Shown piece after piece: positions 27,173-35,326 of a stretch of 64,000 nt of DNA. The stretch's first letter is position 1, and each line of letters begins with the position of its first letter. The stretch spans positions 4,712,001 to 4,776,000 of the forward strand of contig NZ_CP017157.1 of assembly GCF_001729485.1 (NCBI RefSeq), given 5' to 3'. This DNA is from Streptomyces lydicus. Lineage in GTDB: Bacteria > Actinomycetota > Actinomycetes > Streptomycetales > Streptomycetaceae. The position numbers and the translations under genes were made by a program. The notes under the pieces are model-generated. The model was not told where the DNA came from. It made no database searches and saw only the letters and a list, made by a program, of their open reading frames with translations.

Positions 27173-27208
27173 TTCCGCATCATGGAACTAATGTTTTGCT
27201 TTATGGAA
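27173..27208. promoter_or_regulatory. Tandem operator-like sites upstream of gcl
   Basis: TTCCGCATCATGGAA at 27173-27187 is a near-palindrome with TTCC and GGAA arms. A second copy with a degenerate left arm, TTTTGCTTTATGGAA, is at 27194-27208, exactly 21 bases on, which is two helical turns. They sit in a local AT-rich patch about 60-95 bases before gcl, where its promoter should be. Confidence 0.5.
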
Positions 27209-27426
27209 GGAAAGTTAGAGCGCGCCGATCCGGCCGTCAAGGGGATGGCGGACGGACGGGAACGGAACACCCATGGCCGGAGCCCGCCGGCGCGGCGACG
27301 AGGGCGCCGTACGGCCCCGCCGCCGGGCTCGCCCCACCCCTCCACGCACACGCGTACGGGCACACGGAAAGAGCCGCGCACCGGGCCTCCTGCCCGATGC
27401 GCGGCTCAGCGGCCGCCCGCGGCGAC

Positions 27427-27918
27427 TCAGGGGCCCCGCAGCTCCCCGAAACCGTCGACGAAACGGGTGAACAGCCGCGCGAAGACGGCGAGTTCATCCT
27501 CCGACCAGTCCGTCGTCACCCGCTCCACCGCGGCCCGGCGGAACCCGTGCGCCTGCTCCAGGACCGCCCGCCCCTCGGGCGTGACGGCCAGCGGCGCACG
27601 ACGCCCGTCGGTCCGGTGCGCCCGGCGCACCACCCAGCCGGCCGCCACCGCGGACGCCACCAGGCGGCTCGCCCGCGGCTGGTCGACCCGCAACGCGTCG
27701 GCGACCCCCCGCACCCCGACCGGCTCCCCCGCCTCCTCGGCCGCCTCCACGACATCCAGCACATCGAACTCCGCACCGCCGGCCGGCGCCCCCTCCACCC
27801 CGGCGAGACGAGCCAGAGTGCGCCTGCCGATGCTGCGACGCATCGCGACCATGGCCCGCTCGATGGCCGCCACCTCCGAACCCGCGTCACCCTTCCCCAC
27901 GCCCGACCTCCCCGGCAT
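27427..27918 (-). CDS. MarR-family transcriptional regulator
   Basis: The 163-aa protein has the MarR winged-helix core: EFDVLDVVEAAEEAGEPVGV, then VADALRVDQPRASRLVASAV, then a wing RRAHRTDGRRAPLAVTPEGR. It ends in the dimerisation helix. The ATG at 27918 follows AAGGA at five bases; a longer frame is open but less supported. It is divergent from a second MarR-type gene, and the shared region of 110 bases should hold both promoters. The ligand is unknown. Confidence 0.88.
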   Translation of the reverse strand: MPGRSGVGKGDAGSEVAAIERAMVAMRRSIGRRTLARLAGVEGAPAGGAEFDVLDVVEAAEEAGEPVGVRGVADALRVDQPRASRLVASAVAAGWVVRRAHRTDGRRAPLAVTPEGRAVLEQAHGFRRAAVERVTTDWSEDELAVFARLFTRFVDGFGELRGP

Positions 27919-28028
27919 AATCCTTGCCCAACAACAACTACTTGCATTTTTACATCTACCACCTCGCCCGCCGGGCCGGGCCGCGCCACCCCTCCACTCC
28001 TCACCCACCCACCAGGAGCCCCACAGCC

Positions 28029-28475
28029 ATGACCGACCACTCCCCGCAGCTCAAGCCCATCGGCTTCTACCTCAAGCACCTCGACGCCTTGATCAACCGC
28101 GAGTTCCACGAGGCATTGGCCGACCGCGACCTCACCCGCCGCCACTGGCAGGTCCTGCACAACCTCGCCACCTACGGGCCGCACGACGCCGCCACCCTCA
28201 CCGACAAGCTGCGCCCCTTCTGGGGCGAGGGCGCCGTCACGCTCGAAGCAGTCACCGCCGGCCTCGAAGCCCGCGGCTGGATCGCCCGCGACGCGCCCTC
28301 GGGGCGCTTCACCGTCACCGCCGAGGGCCGCCGGGCCCACACCGAGGTGGAAGCACTCGTCCGCACCACCCGCGGACGCCTGATGACCGGCCTCACGGAC
28401 GACGAGTACCTCGGCGCCGTCACCGTGCTGGCCCGCATGTGCGCCAACCTGGAGGCCGGCCCCACGGCGCACTGA
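28029..28475 (+). CDS. MarR-family winged-helix protein
   Basis: The 148-aa protein begins with PQLKPIGFYLKHLDALINRE. A winged-helix segment follows (LTRRHWQVLHNLATYGPHDA, LEARGWIARDAPSGRFTVTA). The start at 28029 follows AGGAG. Similar helix layout to MarR repressors but with a less typical recognition helix, so regulation by DNA binding is probable, not certain. It is divergent from a classical MarR gene and followed by a bidirectional terminator. Confidence 0.82.
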   Translation: MTDHSPQLKPIGFYLKHLDALINREFHEALADRDLTRRHWQVLHNLATYGPHDAATLTDKLRPFWGEGAVTLEAVTAGLEARGWIARDAPSGRFTVTAEGRRAHTEVEALVRTTRGRLMTGLTDDEYLGAVTVLARMCANLEAGPTAH

Positions 28476-28509
28476 ACCGCCGCCCCACGACACCGGCCGC
28501 CAACGCGCC

Positions 28510-28544
28510 GGTGCCCCACCGCAGTTGCACTGCGACGGGGCACC
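28510..28544. terminator. Bidirectional terminator between convergent genes
   Basis: Nested inverted repeats: an outer GGTGCCCC/GGGGCACC pair (28510-28517 with 28537-28544) and an inner CGCAGT/ACTGCG pair around TGC. It sits between two convergent stop codons. Confidence 0.75.
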
Positions 28545-28571
28545 TGGACGACCGAGCCGGGGCCGCCCGGC

Positions 28572-29147
28572 CTAGAAGTTGCCGTTGGAGAGGATCTCCC
28601 CCTTGGCGTCATAGATGGTGACGAGGCCGTTCTTGGAGTCCTTCCAGTCGGCGAAGGCGCTGGCGATGAGCTTGCCCTCACTCTGGTGCGGCCCCATCAG
28701 TCCACCGGTGAAGTCGGTGTAGACGTCGACCGAGTCGAGGATGTCGTTCTGCTCATCGGCACCCTGGACCTTCGTGACGTGCGCGATGGCCGCCTTCTCG
28801 GCCGCCGTCCCGCTCTTCTTGACGAACGCCTTGAACCGGTCGGCCTGCGACGCGGGCGCCTTCAGCTTCTCCTTGGCCGGCTTGGCGTCCTCCTTCGCCT
28901 GCCGCTCCTGCCGGGGCGCCGCGGCGACCTTGTCCGGCTTACCGGCTTCCGAGGCGGCACCGCCCCCGCCGAGCGCCGCACCGATGACGGCGATGAGGAC
29001 GACCACACCGGCGGCGCCACCGCACCCGATGCCGACCTTCGCCCCCGTACCCATCTTCTTCGGCGGCGGCGGGTACATGCCGGGCGGCGGGTACGCGCCG
29101 GGCGGCGGCTGCTGTCCGGGCTGGGCTGGATTCTGCTGGTACGTCAT
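28572..29147 (-). CDS. Membrane-anchored protein with proline-rich N terminus, unknown function
   Basis: The 191-aa protein starts with a Pro/Gln/Gly-rich cytoplasmic tail (PAQPGQQPPPGAYPPPG). One transmembrane helix follows (residues about 36-62) and then a Lys/Ala-rich spacer. The outer C-terminal domain of about 90 residues includes TKVQGADEQNDILDSVDVYTDF and ends AKGEILSNGNF. Proteins of this plan are common in Streptomyces. No enzymatic motif is seen. The ATG at 29147 follows a GGGGGG site. Confidence 0.82.
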   Translation of the reverse strand: MTYQQNPAQPGQQPPPGAYPPPGMYPPPPKKMGTGAKVGIGCGGAAGVVVLIAVIGAALGGGGAASEAGKPDKVAAAPRQERQAKEDAKPAKEKLKAPASQADRFKAFVKKSGTAAEKAAIAHVTKVQGADEQNDILDSVDVYTDFTGGLMGPHQSEGKLIASAFADWKDSKNGLVTIYDAKGEILSNGNF

Positions 29148-29500
29148 GGTCCCCCCAAGGTTGTCTGGGAGGGGAGAGTATCGGGTTGTTGAACATCGAA
29201 ATAGATGAAGTGAAGAAGTTGTGACCTTCTGGTGACTGATCCGTGCACGCCGAGCACGTCCTCGCAGTTCACCGGCAAGCACCAGCCCACCCGGCATGCC
29301 GTCGCCGGAACGGGCCTGATGGTGACGCAGTGCCTCCGCTTCAAAACGTGGTGTGCACAGCGCGTGAAGGGTGCGGCGTTTGATCCACCACGCCCCACGC
29401 GACCGGGCAGCCTGACGCAGGCGGAAGTCACTCAAGGTGCTCCCGCGGCAGTGCGCCACGCATTGCGACCCACCACTAGAGAAGAAGGACGCTCATCACC
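29148..29500. other. Non-coding region between divergent genes
   Basis: These 353 bases hold an AT-richer stretch at about 29185-29225, where the promoter of the membrane-anchored protein should lie, and the 5' region of the small leader peptide gene. No other gene is evident. Confidence 0.4.
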
Positions 29501-29710
29501 ATGAGCAACACCTCCCGCATTGAGACCCGCGAGATAGCCGACGACGACCTCGACAACGTCGCGGGCGGCCTCTCCGTCAGCGGCTCCATCGAGGGCCTGA
29601 CTGCCAAGTTCGCTCCGGGCCCCAATGGCGTGCCGGTCCTGACCGGTGGCTCCGTGAAGTCCCTCAGCCTCACCGTCTCGGACATCCCCCTGGGTCCGAT
29701 CGGCGGCTGA
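29501..29710 (+). CDS. Gly-Gly-leader small peptide precursor (orphan RiPP-like)
   Basis: The 69-aa protein has a leader-like N terminus: RIETREIADDDLDNVAGG ends at residues 22-23 with a double glycine. The following 46 residues (starting LSVSGSIEGL) are rich in Gly, Ser, Leu, Val and Pro and have no cysteine. The acidic ELDNVxGG-type leader is typical of precursors exported by C39-peptidase ABC transporters and of some modified peptides. Lack of cysteine rules out lanthionine. No modifying enzyme, peptidase or transporter lies nearby. A structural secreted peptide is equally possible. Confidence 0.65.
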   Translation: MSNTSRIETREIADDDLDNVAGGLSVSGSIEGLTAKFAPGPNGVPVLTGGSVKSLSLTVSDIPLGPIGG

Positions 29711-29725
29711 CTTTCACGCTGCGCG

Positions 29726-29768
29726 ACGTCGGCCTGCCGGACCCGATTGCGGCCCCGCAGGCCGACGT
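29726..29768 (+). terminator. Terminator of the Gly-Gly-leader peptide gene
   Basis: A perfect 12-bp stem (ACGTCGGCCTGC at 29726-29737 with 29757-29768) closes a 19-base loop, 15 bases past the stop codon. Confidence 0.75.
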
Positions 29769-29911
29769 TGTCGTCTCAACCACTCCCGACCTGACACAAC
29801 ATCAGTTATCGCCTGCGCTGAGCGTTACCTGTGGGGTAATCGACGGTGTACTGCCCCCTGGACGAGAGTTGTCGGCACAGCGACACCGCACCGTCCAGGA
29901 AGGACCCGCAC

Positions 29912-30724
29912 ATGCCGTACTTCGAAGGCTCCGACGGAACAAGCCTGTTCTACACCGACTGGGGACAGGGCAAGCCGGTCGTCTTCGTCGCCGGAGCCTG
30001 GCTCAGCAGCAGCGCATGGGAACTGCAGATGCTGCCACTGTCCGAACAGGGCCTGCGCTGCATCGCCTACGACAAGCGGGGCCACGGCCGCTCCGACTGG
30101 GTCGGCCACGGCTTCGACTACGACACCCTCGCCGACGACCTCGCCGCCCTGCTCAACCGCCTCGACCTGCACGACGTGACACTGGTGGCACACTCGATGG
30201 GCGGCGGCGAAGTGATCCGCTACCTCTCCCGGCACGGCTACGACCGGGTGAGCAAGGTGGTACTGATCGCCGTCACCGCACCACTGATGCTCCAGGCCCC
30301 GGACAACCCCCACGGCATCGACCGGAGCCTCTTCGACGCCCTGGCAGCGGAACGGACCAAGGACCGTCCACGGTGGATGGCCCACAACGCCCAGGCATTC
30401 TTCGCCACACACCTGGGCAACCAGGTCTCCAGCGAACTCATCGCCTGGACAGTGCAAAAGTGCCTCGACTGCTCGGCCAAGGCAGCCGCCGAAGTCGTCG
30501 AGACCGGCTTCTCCACCGACCTGCGCAAGGAAGCAGGCGCACTCCAGGTACCCACACTGATCCTCCACGGCGACGCCGACGCCTCCGCACCCATCGACCT
30601 GTGCGGCCGACAACTCACACACCTCGTACCCGACAACACCTACAAGGAGTACCCCGGCGCGGGACACGGCATCTTCCTCACCCACGCCACACAACTCAAC
30701 CAGGACCTCCGCGACTTCATCTGA
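29912..30724 (+). CDS. Alpha/beta hydrolase, non-haem haloperoxidase/esterase type
   Basis: The 270-aa hydrolase has a nucleophile elbow AHSMGGGE, an acid residue in LILHGDADASAP and the catalytic histidine in YPGAGHGIF. It opens MPYFEGSDGTSLFYTDWGQG, the pattern of cofactor-free haloperoxidase-like esterases. The ATG at 29912 is chosen because GGAAGGA lies upstream; an in-frame ATG at 29846 lacks one. Substrate unknown. Confidence 0.9.
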   Translation: MPYFEGSDGTSLFYTDWGQGKPVVFVAGAWLSSSAWELQMLPLSEQGLRCIAYDKRGHGRSDWVGHGFDYDTLADDLAALLNRLDLHDVTLVAHSMGGGEVIRYLSRHGYDRVSKVVLIAVTAPLMLQAPDNPHGIDRSLFDALAAERTKDRPRWMAHNAQAFFATHLGNQVSSELIAWTVQKCLDCSAKAAAEVVETGFSTDLRKEAGALQVPTLILHGDADASAPIDLCGRQLTHLVPDNTYKEYPGAGHGIFLTHATQLNQDLRDFI

Positions 30725-30760
30725 CCGAAGCGTGCCGCCGGCGCCCAGTCATCCAGCCGG

Positions 30761-31312
30761 TCAAGGCCGCCAGCGGGGAGCCTCGTCGTCAGGGGTGTCC
30801 GGGCTGGCGAAGTGGAAGGGAACCGACAGCCGGGCGGCCAGGGCGCTGCCGACCCGCTCGGCGGCCACCGCTACCACGTCGCGTGGTCCGTGATCCTCGT
30901 TCCCGCCGAGATACCGCCTCGCCGTGGACCGGTAAACGGTGGCCAACCCCTGCTCGCCCGCGGGGTCGACGGTGACGGCCAGCAGCCTCACGAACCAATC
31001 GTGGACGGTGTCGCCGTCCCACATCGCCTCGATCGCCACGATGCGACCGACGCAGCCGGAGGCGCGGTAGGTCAAGGACTCCAGGTCGAGAGGGCTCTCC
31101 GGGGTGCGGGCGACTCGGTCCCCGTAGTGGAGGTAACGGTCGTTGACGATGAGCTGAGCGGTGCCGACTCCTATGTCGTGGGCGACGAGGCCGACTTCGA
31201 CGACGACGCGCACCGCCCTGAGGAGGGAGTCCTGGAGAACGTACCCGTCGATCTCGTCACGGATCCCGCCAGGCAGCCCCGCCCACCACTCGGCCCTCGC
31301 CGCCTCGTCCAT
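30761..31312 (-). CDS. Hypothetical protein (183 aa)
   Basis: The soluble 183-aa protein begins MDEAARAEWWAGLPGGIRDE and is preceded by an excellent ribosome site (GGAGGGGG). It has no membrane span or signal peptide. The centre contains TAQLIVNDRYLHYGDRV and EAMWDGDTVHDWFVRLLAV. I do not recognise a family. It is convergent with the upstream hydrolase and shares strand with the coiled-coil gene. Confidence 0.7.
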   Translation of the reverse strand: MDEAARAEWWAGLPGGIRDEIDGYVLQDSLLRAVRVVVEVGLVAHDIGVGTAQLIVNDRYLHYGDRVARTPESPLDLESLTYRASGCVGRIVAIEAMWDGDTVHDWFVRLLAVTVDPAGEQGLATVYRSTARRYLGGNEDHGPRDVVAVAAERVGSALAARLSVPFHFASPDTPDDEAPRWRP

Positions 31313-31404
31313 GCCCCCTCCAGAGCCACCCGTTTACCGTGCAGCCCACACGGCAGACCCGGTACACCTTACGCACGCAGCACGGGAAGTGCCGGACAGA
31401 GCTG

Positions 31405-32196
31405 TCAGGTGTTCCGGGCTGGTGGCCGGTCGTCGATGACGATGTGGGTGACGTCAGGCCGGGTGCTGCCGTTGGCGGTTGGGGTGTGGCTGGCAACGGC
31501 GTTGAGAGCCTGGCCGATGCGCTGGTAGATGCTGGCGGCGAGGTGCCGGGTGCCGGGGTCGACGACGGTGTTCTGCCGGGTTTTCCAGAGGGCGTCGAGG
31601 ACGGCGATGAGGGTGCGGCCGGATACGTCGGCGGTGATGAGGCCGTCGCCTTGTTCGTCGACGGCGCCGGGGAGTCGGAAGTGTTGGCCGCTGCTGGATT
31701 GGGCGACGAGGAAGTCCCAGTGGTCCCGGTGGCAGGTGATCTCCGCGTAGGCGGTGCCCGCGGCCTGAGTGAGAAGTTGCTCGAAGTCGGTGTCGTCGGG
31801 TTCGGCGGGCTGGATCGGTGGCTGCTCGGCGGGCGGGGACGGTTCGTGTGCGGGCTGGGTGTCGGCACGAAGTGCCGCGGCCTCCGCGCGCCAGCCTTCG
31901 ACGGCGGCTCGAAGGCTGGCGAACTCGGCGAGAAGACGGGTGTGGTCGCGGTCAGTGGTGGGTCGTTCGTGCAGGTCGCGGTGCAGGGCTTGGAGTTCGG
32001 TGTGGACGGCGTCGACGCGGGCGTGGGTGGCGGCCGCGGAGTCGCGAGCGTTTTGCGCGGCTGTGAGGGTGCTCTCGACAACGACGCGGATGCCTGAGAC
32101 AGCGTTCTCCAGCTTGCTCGGGAGTTCGTTGAGGATGTGGCGTGGGATCTCACTGATGGCGGCAACGAGGCGGTCGGTCTTGAAGGCCACGTGCAT
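31405..32196 (-). CDS. Coiled-coil hypothetical protein (263 aa)
   Basis: Residues about 1-110 are predicted by eye to be helical and coiled-coil (VAAISEIPRHILNELPSKLE, then repeated Ala/Leu/His/Arg heptads). A Pro/Glu-rich linker follows, then a C-terminal domain of about 115 residues (FEQLLTQAAGTAYAEITCHR, WDFLVAQSSSGQHFRLPGAV). The ATG is preceded by AGGGGGA. No family recognised. The C-terminal part looks globular and may bind a partner. Confidence 0.72.
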   Translation of the reverse strand: MHVAFKTDRLVAAISEIPRHILNELPSKLENAVSGIRVVVESTLTAAQNARDSAAATHARVDAVHTELQALHRDLHERPTTDRDHTRLLAEFASLRAAVEGWRAEAAALRADTQPAHEPSPPAEQPPIQPAEPDDTDFEQLLTQAAGTAYAEITCHRDHWDFLVAQSSSGQHFRLPGAVDEQGDGLITADVSGRTLIAVLDALWKTRQNTVVDPGTRHLAASIYQRIGQALNAVASHTPTANGSTRPDVTHIVIDDRPPARNT

Positions 32197-32492
32197 TCCC
32201 CCTGGGTGTTGGAGCCGCGGTGATACTCCCCTGTGGCGATCGGGTTACGCGGCGGCTTTCGGCCGCTGCTGATTCGGGGGTGTGTTGGTGCACGCGGCGT
32301 TGCGAAGTAGTTCGCCTCGGCGCGGCGTCTGCATCCCCCCGTACCGATGCCCGCCCCTGGGCACGCTCTGCTGCACGCGGAAATCTCCCAAAACCGGATT
32401 CCGGCTTGCGCAAACCGTCGAAGGCCCCGCTCCTCACTGAGAGCGGGGCCTTCATGTCGAGATTGGTCTACACGTATCCGGCGGGGCGGTAC
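32197..32492. other. Intergenic region before the coiled-coil gene
   Basis: About 295 bases containing the acyl-CoA dehydrogenase terminator (listed) and the coiled-coil gene promoter region. I looked for a tRNA or small gene and saw none. Confidence 0.4.
32420..32453 (-). terminator. Terminator of the acyl-CoA dehydrogenase gene
   Basis: A perfect 13-bp stem (GAAGGCCCCGCTC at 32420-32432 with 32441-32453) with an 8-base loop, 40 bases after the stop codon. Confidence 0.85.
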
Positions 32493-33746
32493 CTACCGGA
32501 TCGGCATCCCCGACAGGGTGCGGGCGATGACCAGGCGCTGGATTTCGCTGGTGCCCTCGAAGATGGTGTAGATGGCGGCGTCGCGGTGCATCCGCTCGAC
32601 GGGGTATTCGCGGGTGAAGCCGTTGCCGCCGAGGATCTGTACGGCCTGCGCGGTGACCTTCTTGGCCACCTCGCTGGCGAAGAGCTTGGACATGGAGCCC
32701 TCGGCGGAGGTGAAGGGCTTGCCGGTGGTGGCCATCCAGGAGGCGCGCCAGACCAGGAGCCGGGCCGCGTCGATCTGGGTGCGCATGTCCGCGAGTTGGA
32801 AGGCGACGCCCTGGTTGTCGATGATCGGACGGCCGAACTGTTCGCGGGTCCGGGCGTACTCCAGGGCCTCTTCGTAAGCGGCGCGGGCGGTGCCCACCGC
32901 CATGGCGCCGACGGCCGGGCGGGACGCCTCGAAGGTGGCCATCGCGGCGTTCTTGACCCTCCCCCAGCCTCCGGCCGGGGGGACCCCCACGCCTCCCGCC
33001 TTGGCCTTCTCGCGGGCCCGGGCGAGGCGCTCGTCGAGCTTCTCCTTTCCGCCGAGCAGGCAGTGGCCGGGGACCCGGACGTCCTCCAGGACGACCTCGG
33101 CGGTGTGCGAGGCGCGGATGCCGTGCTTCTTGAACTTCTGGCCCTGGCTCAGGCCGGGGGTGTTCGGGGGGACGATGAAGGAGGCGTGCCCCTTGGAGCC
33201 CAGGTCGGGGTCGACGACCGCGACGACCACGTGGACGTTGGCGATGCCGCCGTTGGTGGCCCAGGTCTTGGTGCCGTTGAGCACCCACTCGTCCTTGGCC
33301 TCGTCGTAGACCGCACGAGTGCGCATCGAGGCGACGTCGGAGCCCGCGTCCGGCTCGGAGGAGCAGAAGGCGGCCACCTTGACGTCGTTCGGATCGCCGT
33401 ACATCTGCGGGACCCAGGTGCCGATCTGCTCCTCGGTGCCGTTGGCGAGGACGCCGACGGCGGCCAGTCCGGTGCCGACGATGGACAGGGCGATGCCGGC
33501 GTCGCCCCAGAAGAGCTCCTCCATGGTCATCGGGACGCCGAGGCCGGTCGGGTCGAAGAACTGCTGGGCGTAGAAGTCCAGTGAGTACAGACCGATCTTG
33601 GCGGCTTCCTGGATCACCGGCCAGGGGGTCTCCTCGCGCTCGTCCCACTCGGCGGCGGCGGGCCGTACGACGTCCGCGGCGAAGCCGTGAATCCAGTCAC
33701 GGACTTCCTTCTGCTCGTCGTTGAGCTCCATGGTGAACTCGGCCAT
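32493..33746 (-). CDS. Acyl-CoA dehydrogenase
   Basis: This FAD enzyme oxidises acyl-CoA to enoyl-CoA. The 417-aa protein contains FCSSEPDAGSDVASM (substrate/FAD region), KTWATNG, TREQFGRPI and the C-terminal catalytic region MHRDAAIYTIFEGTSEIQR. A short insert, GGVGVPPAGGWGR (about residues 251-263), is encoded by a Streptomyces-type palindromic repeat and is not part of the family fold. Divergent from a TetR regulator with palindromes between them, so local control is likely. Chain-length preference is not visible. Confidence 0.93.
   Translation of the reverse strand: MAEFTMELNDEQKEVRDWIHGFAADVVRPAAAEWDEREETPWPVIQEAAKIGLYSLDFYAQQFFDPTGLGVPMTMEELFWGDAGIALSIVGTGLAAVGVLANGTEEQIGTWVPQMYGDPNDVKVAAFCSSEPDAGSDVASMRTRAVYDEAKDEWVLNGTKTWATNGGIANVHVVVAVVDPDLGSKGHASFIVPPNTPGLSQGQKFKKHGIRASHTAEVVLEDVRVPGHCLLGGKEKLDERLARAREKAKAGGVGVPPAGGWGRVKNAAMATFEASRPAVGAMAVGTARAAYEEALEYARTREQFGRPIIDNQGVAFQLADMRTQIDAARLLVWRASWMATTGKPFTSAEGSMSKLFASEVAKKVTAQAVQILGGNGFTREYPVERMHRDAAIYTIFEGTSEIQRLVIARTLSGMPIR
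32956..32990. repeat. Interspersed GC palindrome inside the acyl-CoA dehydrogenase gene
   Basis: A 35-base element whose left part reads CCCTCCCCCAGCCTCC and right part GGCCGGGGGGACCCCCAC. It matches in kind the palindromic repeat scattered through Streptomyces genomes. It is in frame and reads as GVPPAGGWG in the protein. Confidence 0.75.
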
Positions 33747-33775
33747 GTCCCCTCCAGTGATGCAGGCAGTACGGT

Positions 33776-33814
33776 GTTACTAGCGGTAACGCGCAGTGTG
33801 TTACTCGCCAGTAG
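33776..33814. promoter_or_regulatory. TetR-type operator palindromes in the divergent promoter
   Basis: GTTACTAGCGGTAAC (33776-33790) is a perfect 5-bp-arm palindrome. A weaker copy, GTTACTCGCCAGTAG, lies at 33800-33814. Both lie between the acyl-CoA dehydrogenase start and the TetR start and are good candidates for autoregulation. Confidence 0.55.
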
Positions 33815-33906
33815 GCGATGTCAACTCCCCCGAGGGCGAATTCGACGGGGAGTTCGGGTGTTACGTTGCGCGAGCGCCACGGATCACAAGGGTGGGGAGC
33901 ACGACC

Positions 33907-34554
33907 ATGGAGAGCACAGAGCGCAGCGGCCGCGGGCAATCGGCGACCGAGCGCAGACGGCGGGAGCTGCTGGAGGCCGCCGAGCGCATTGTGCTGCGCG
34001 ACGGCCCGGACGCCTCGATGAACGCCATCGCCGCCGAGGCCGGCATCACCAAGCCGATCCTCTACCGGCACTTCGGCGACAAGGGCGGGCTCTACCGCGC
34101 GCTGGCCGTACGGCACACCGACGCCCTGCTGGCCAATCTGCGCACCGCGCTGGACGCCCCCGTCCTGCGCCGCGACCGGGTCGAGGCCACCCTGGACGCC
34201 TATCTGCTGGCGATCGAGGCCCGCCCGCAGGTGTACCGCTTCCTGATGCACCCCGCCGAGGGCGACAACGCCTCCGAGTCCGGCTTCGACGTGGGCCGGC
34301 ACTCGGCCCCGCTGCTGCGCCGGCTCGGCGAGGAGCTGGCCAAGGTGATCACCGACCGGCTCGACCTGGGGCCGGGCGCCGAGCTGACCGCCCGGGTGTG
34401 GGGGCACGGCATCGTCGGCATGATGCACGGCGCGGGCGACTGGTGGCTGCGTGAACGCCCCTGCTCGCGCGAGCAGTTGGTGGGCCAGCTGACGGATCTG
34501 CTGTGGGGGCAGCTGGCCGCGGTCGAGGACCGCACGGACGGCCCCGGTTTCTGA
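33907..34554 (+). CDS. TetR-family transcriptional regulator
   Basis: The 215-aa protein has an N-terminal HTH: ELLEAAERIVLRDGPDASMN, AIAAEAGITKPILYRHFGDK. The ligand domain ends WGQLAAVEDRTDGPGF. The ATG follows GGGGAG; the in-frame upstream ATG at 33796 overlaps the presumed operators and is unlikely. Divergent from the acyl-CoA dehydrogenase gene, whose expression it probably controls in response to an acyl-CoA or fatty acid; that is inference. Confidence 0.9.
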   Translation: MESTERSGRGQSATERRRRELLEAAERIVLRDGPDASMNAIAAEAGITKPILYRHFGDKGGLYRALAVRHTDALLANLRTALDAPVLRRDRVEATLDAYLLAIEARPQVYRFLMHPAEGDNASESGFDVGRHSAPLLRRLGEELAKVITDRLDLGPGAELTARVWGHGIVGMMHGAGDWWLRERPCSREQLVGQLTDLLWGQLAAVEDRTDGPGF

Positions 34555-34579
34555 CCGGGCCCGACGGGGAGCCGGCCGC

Positions 34580-35140
34580 TCAGCGGCCGGAAGTCTCCGC
34601 CCCGGCGGCCCAAGGGGCCCGCGCCGCCGCGCGCAGCGCCCGGCGGCGGCGCAGCCCGGTGAGGTGGTCGACGTACAGGCCGCCGTCGAGATGATCACAC
34701 TCGTGCTGGAGGCAGCGGGCGAAGAACCCGGTGCCGGTCACCGTCCTGGGCTCACCCGTGGCGCTGTAGCCGGTCACGACGGCGTGGTCGTGGCGCGGGG
34801 TGCCGGCCTCGATGCCGGGGAGTGAGAGACAGCCCTCGGGCCCGCGGATGACCGGCCCGTCGGTCTCGACGAGCCGGGGGTTGACCAGGTGCCCCAGATG
34901 GCGGCGGTCCTCGTCGTCGGGGCAGTCGTAGACGAACACCCGCAGCGGGACGCCGATCTGGTTGGCGGCGAGGCCCACACCGTGCGCCGCGTACATTGTC
35001 GCGTACATGTCCTCGATCAGGCGGGCCAGCTCACCGTCGAACGCGGTGACCTCCTGACAGGGCGCGGTCAGGGCCGGATCGCCGAGGAGGCGCAGGGGGT
35101 GGGGGCGGCCGGAACTGCCGGGGATGGTGCGGGGTGGCAT
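34580..35140 (-). CDS. def: Peptide deformylase
   Basis: This Fe/Zn hydrolase removes the N-formyl group from nascent proteins. The 186-aa protein has all three PDF motifs: GVGLAANQIG, EGCLSLPG (metal cysteine) and QHECDHLDG (HExxH). The start at 35140 gives MPPRTIPGSSGRPHPLRLLG, close to related Streptomyces proteins; the frame is open upstream to 35311 but without a family match. Streptomyces carry several deformylases, so this is one paralogue. Confidence 0.93.
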   Translation of the reverse strand: MPPRTIPGSSGRPHPLRLLGDPALTAPCQEVTAFDGELARLIEDMYATMYAAHGVGLAANQIGVPLRVFVYDCPDDEDRRHLGHLVNPRLVETDGPVIRGPEGCLSLPGIEAGTPRHDHAVVTGYSATGEPRTVTGTGFFARCLQHECDHLDGGLYVDHLTGLRRRRALRAAARAPWAAGAETSGR

Positions 35141-35326
35141 GGGACCCAGCGTACGGTCCTCCACACACCGGATGACGTCGTACGGGTGGCGGGGTTCGGG
35201 CCCGGCGCCGGATCTCGATAGGCTGATCCCCGACCGAAGCCTCCGGCCGGTCATCGGCTGCGGAGGGGGCGTTCCACCGGCAGCCTGACCCCAGGCGAGC
35301 GCCGGATGCAAGGAGGATCAAGGACG

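Noticed and set aside
29501..29710. Lanthipeptide precursor
   Set aside because: The core contains no cysteine and no LanM/LanB/LanC-like gene is nearby. It is kept only as a Gly-Gly-leader peptide.
32197..32440. Possible tRNA or small RNA near the terminator
   Set aside because: No cloverleaf or conserved arm sequences could be assembled; the hairpin is adequately explained as a terminator.
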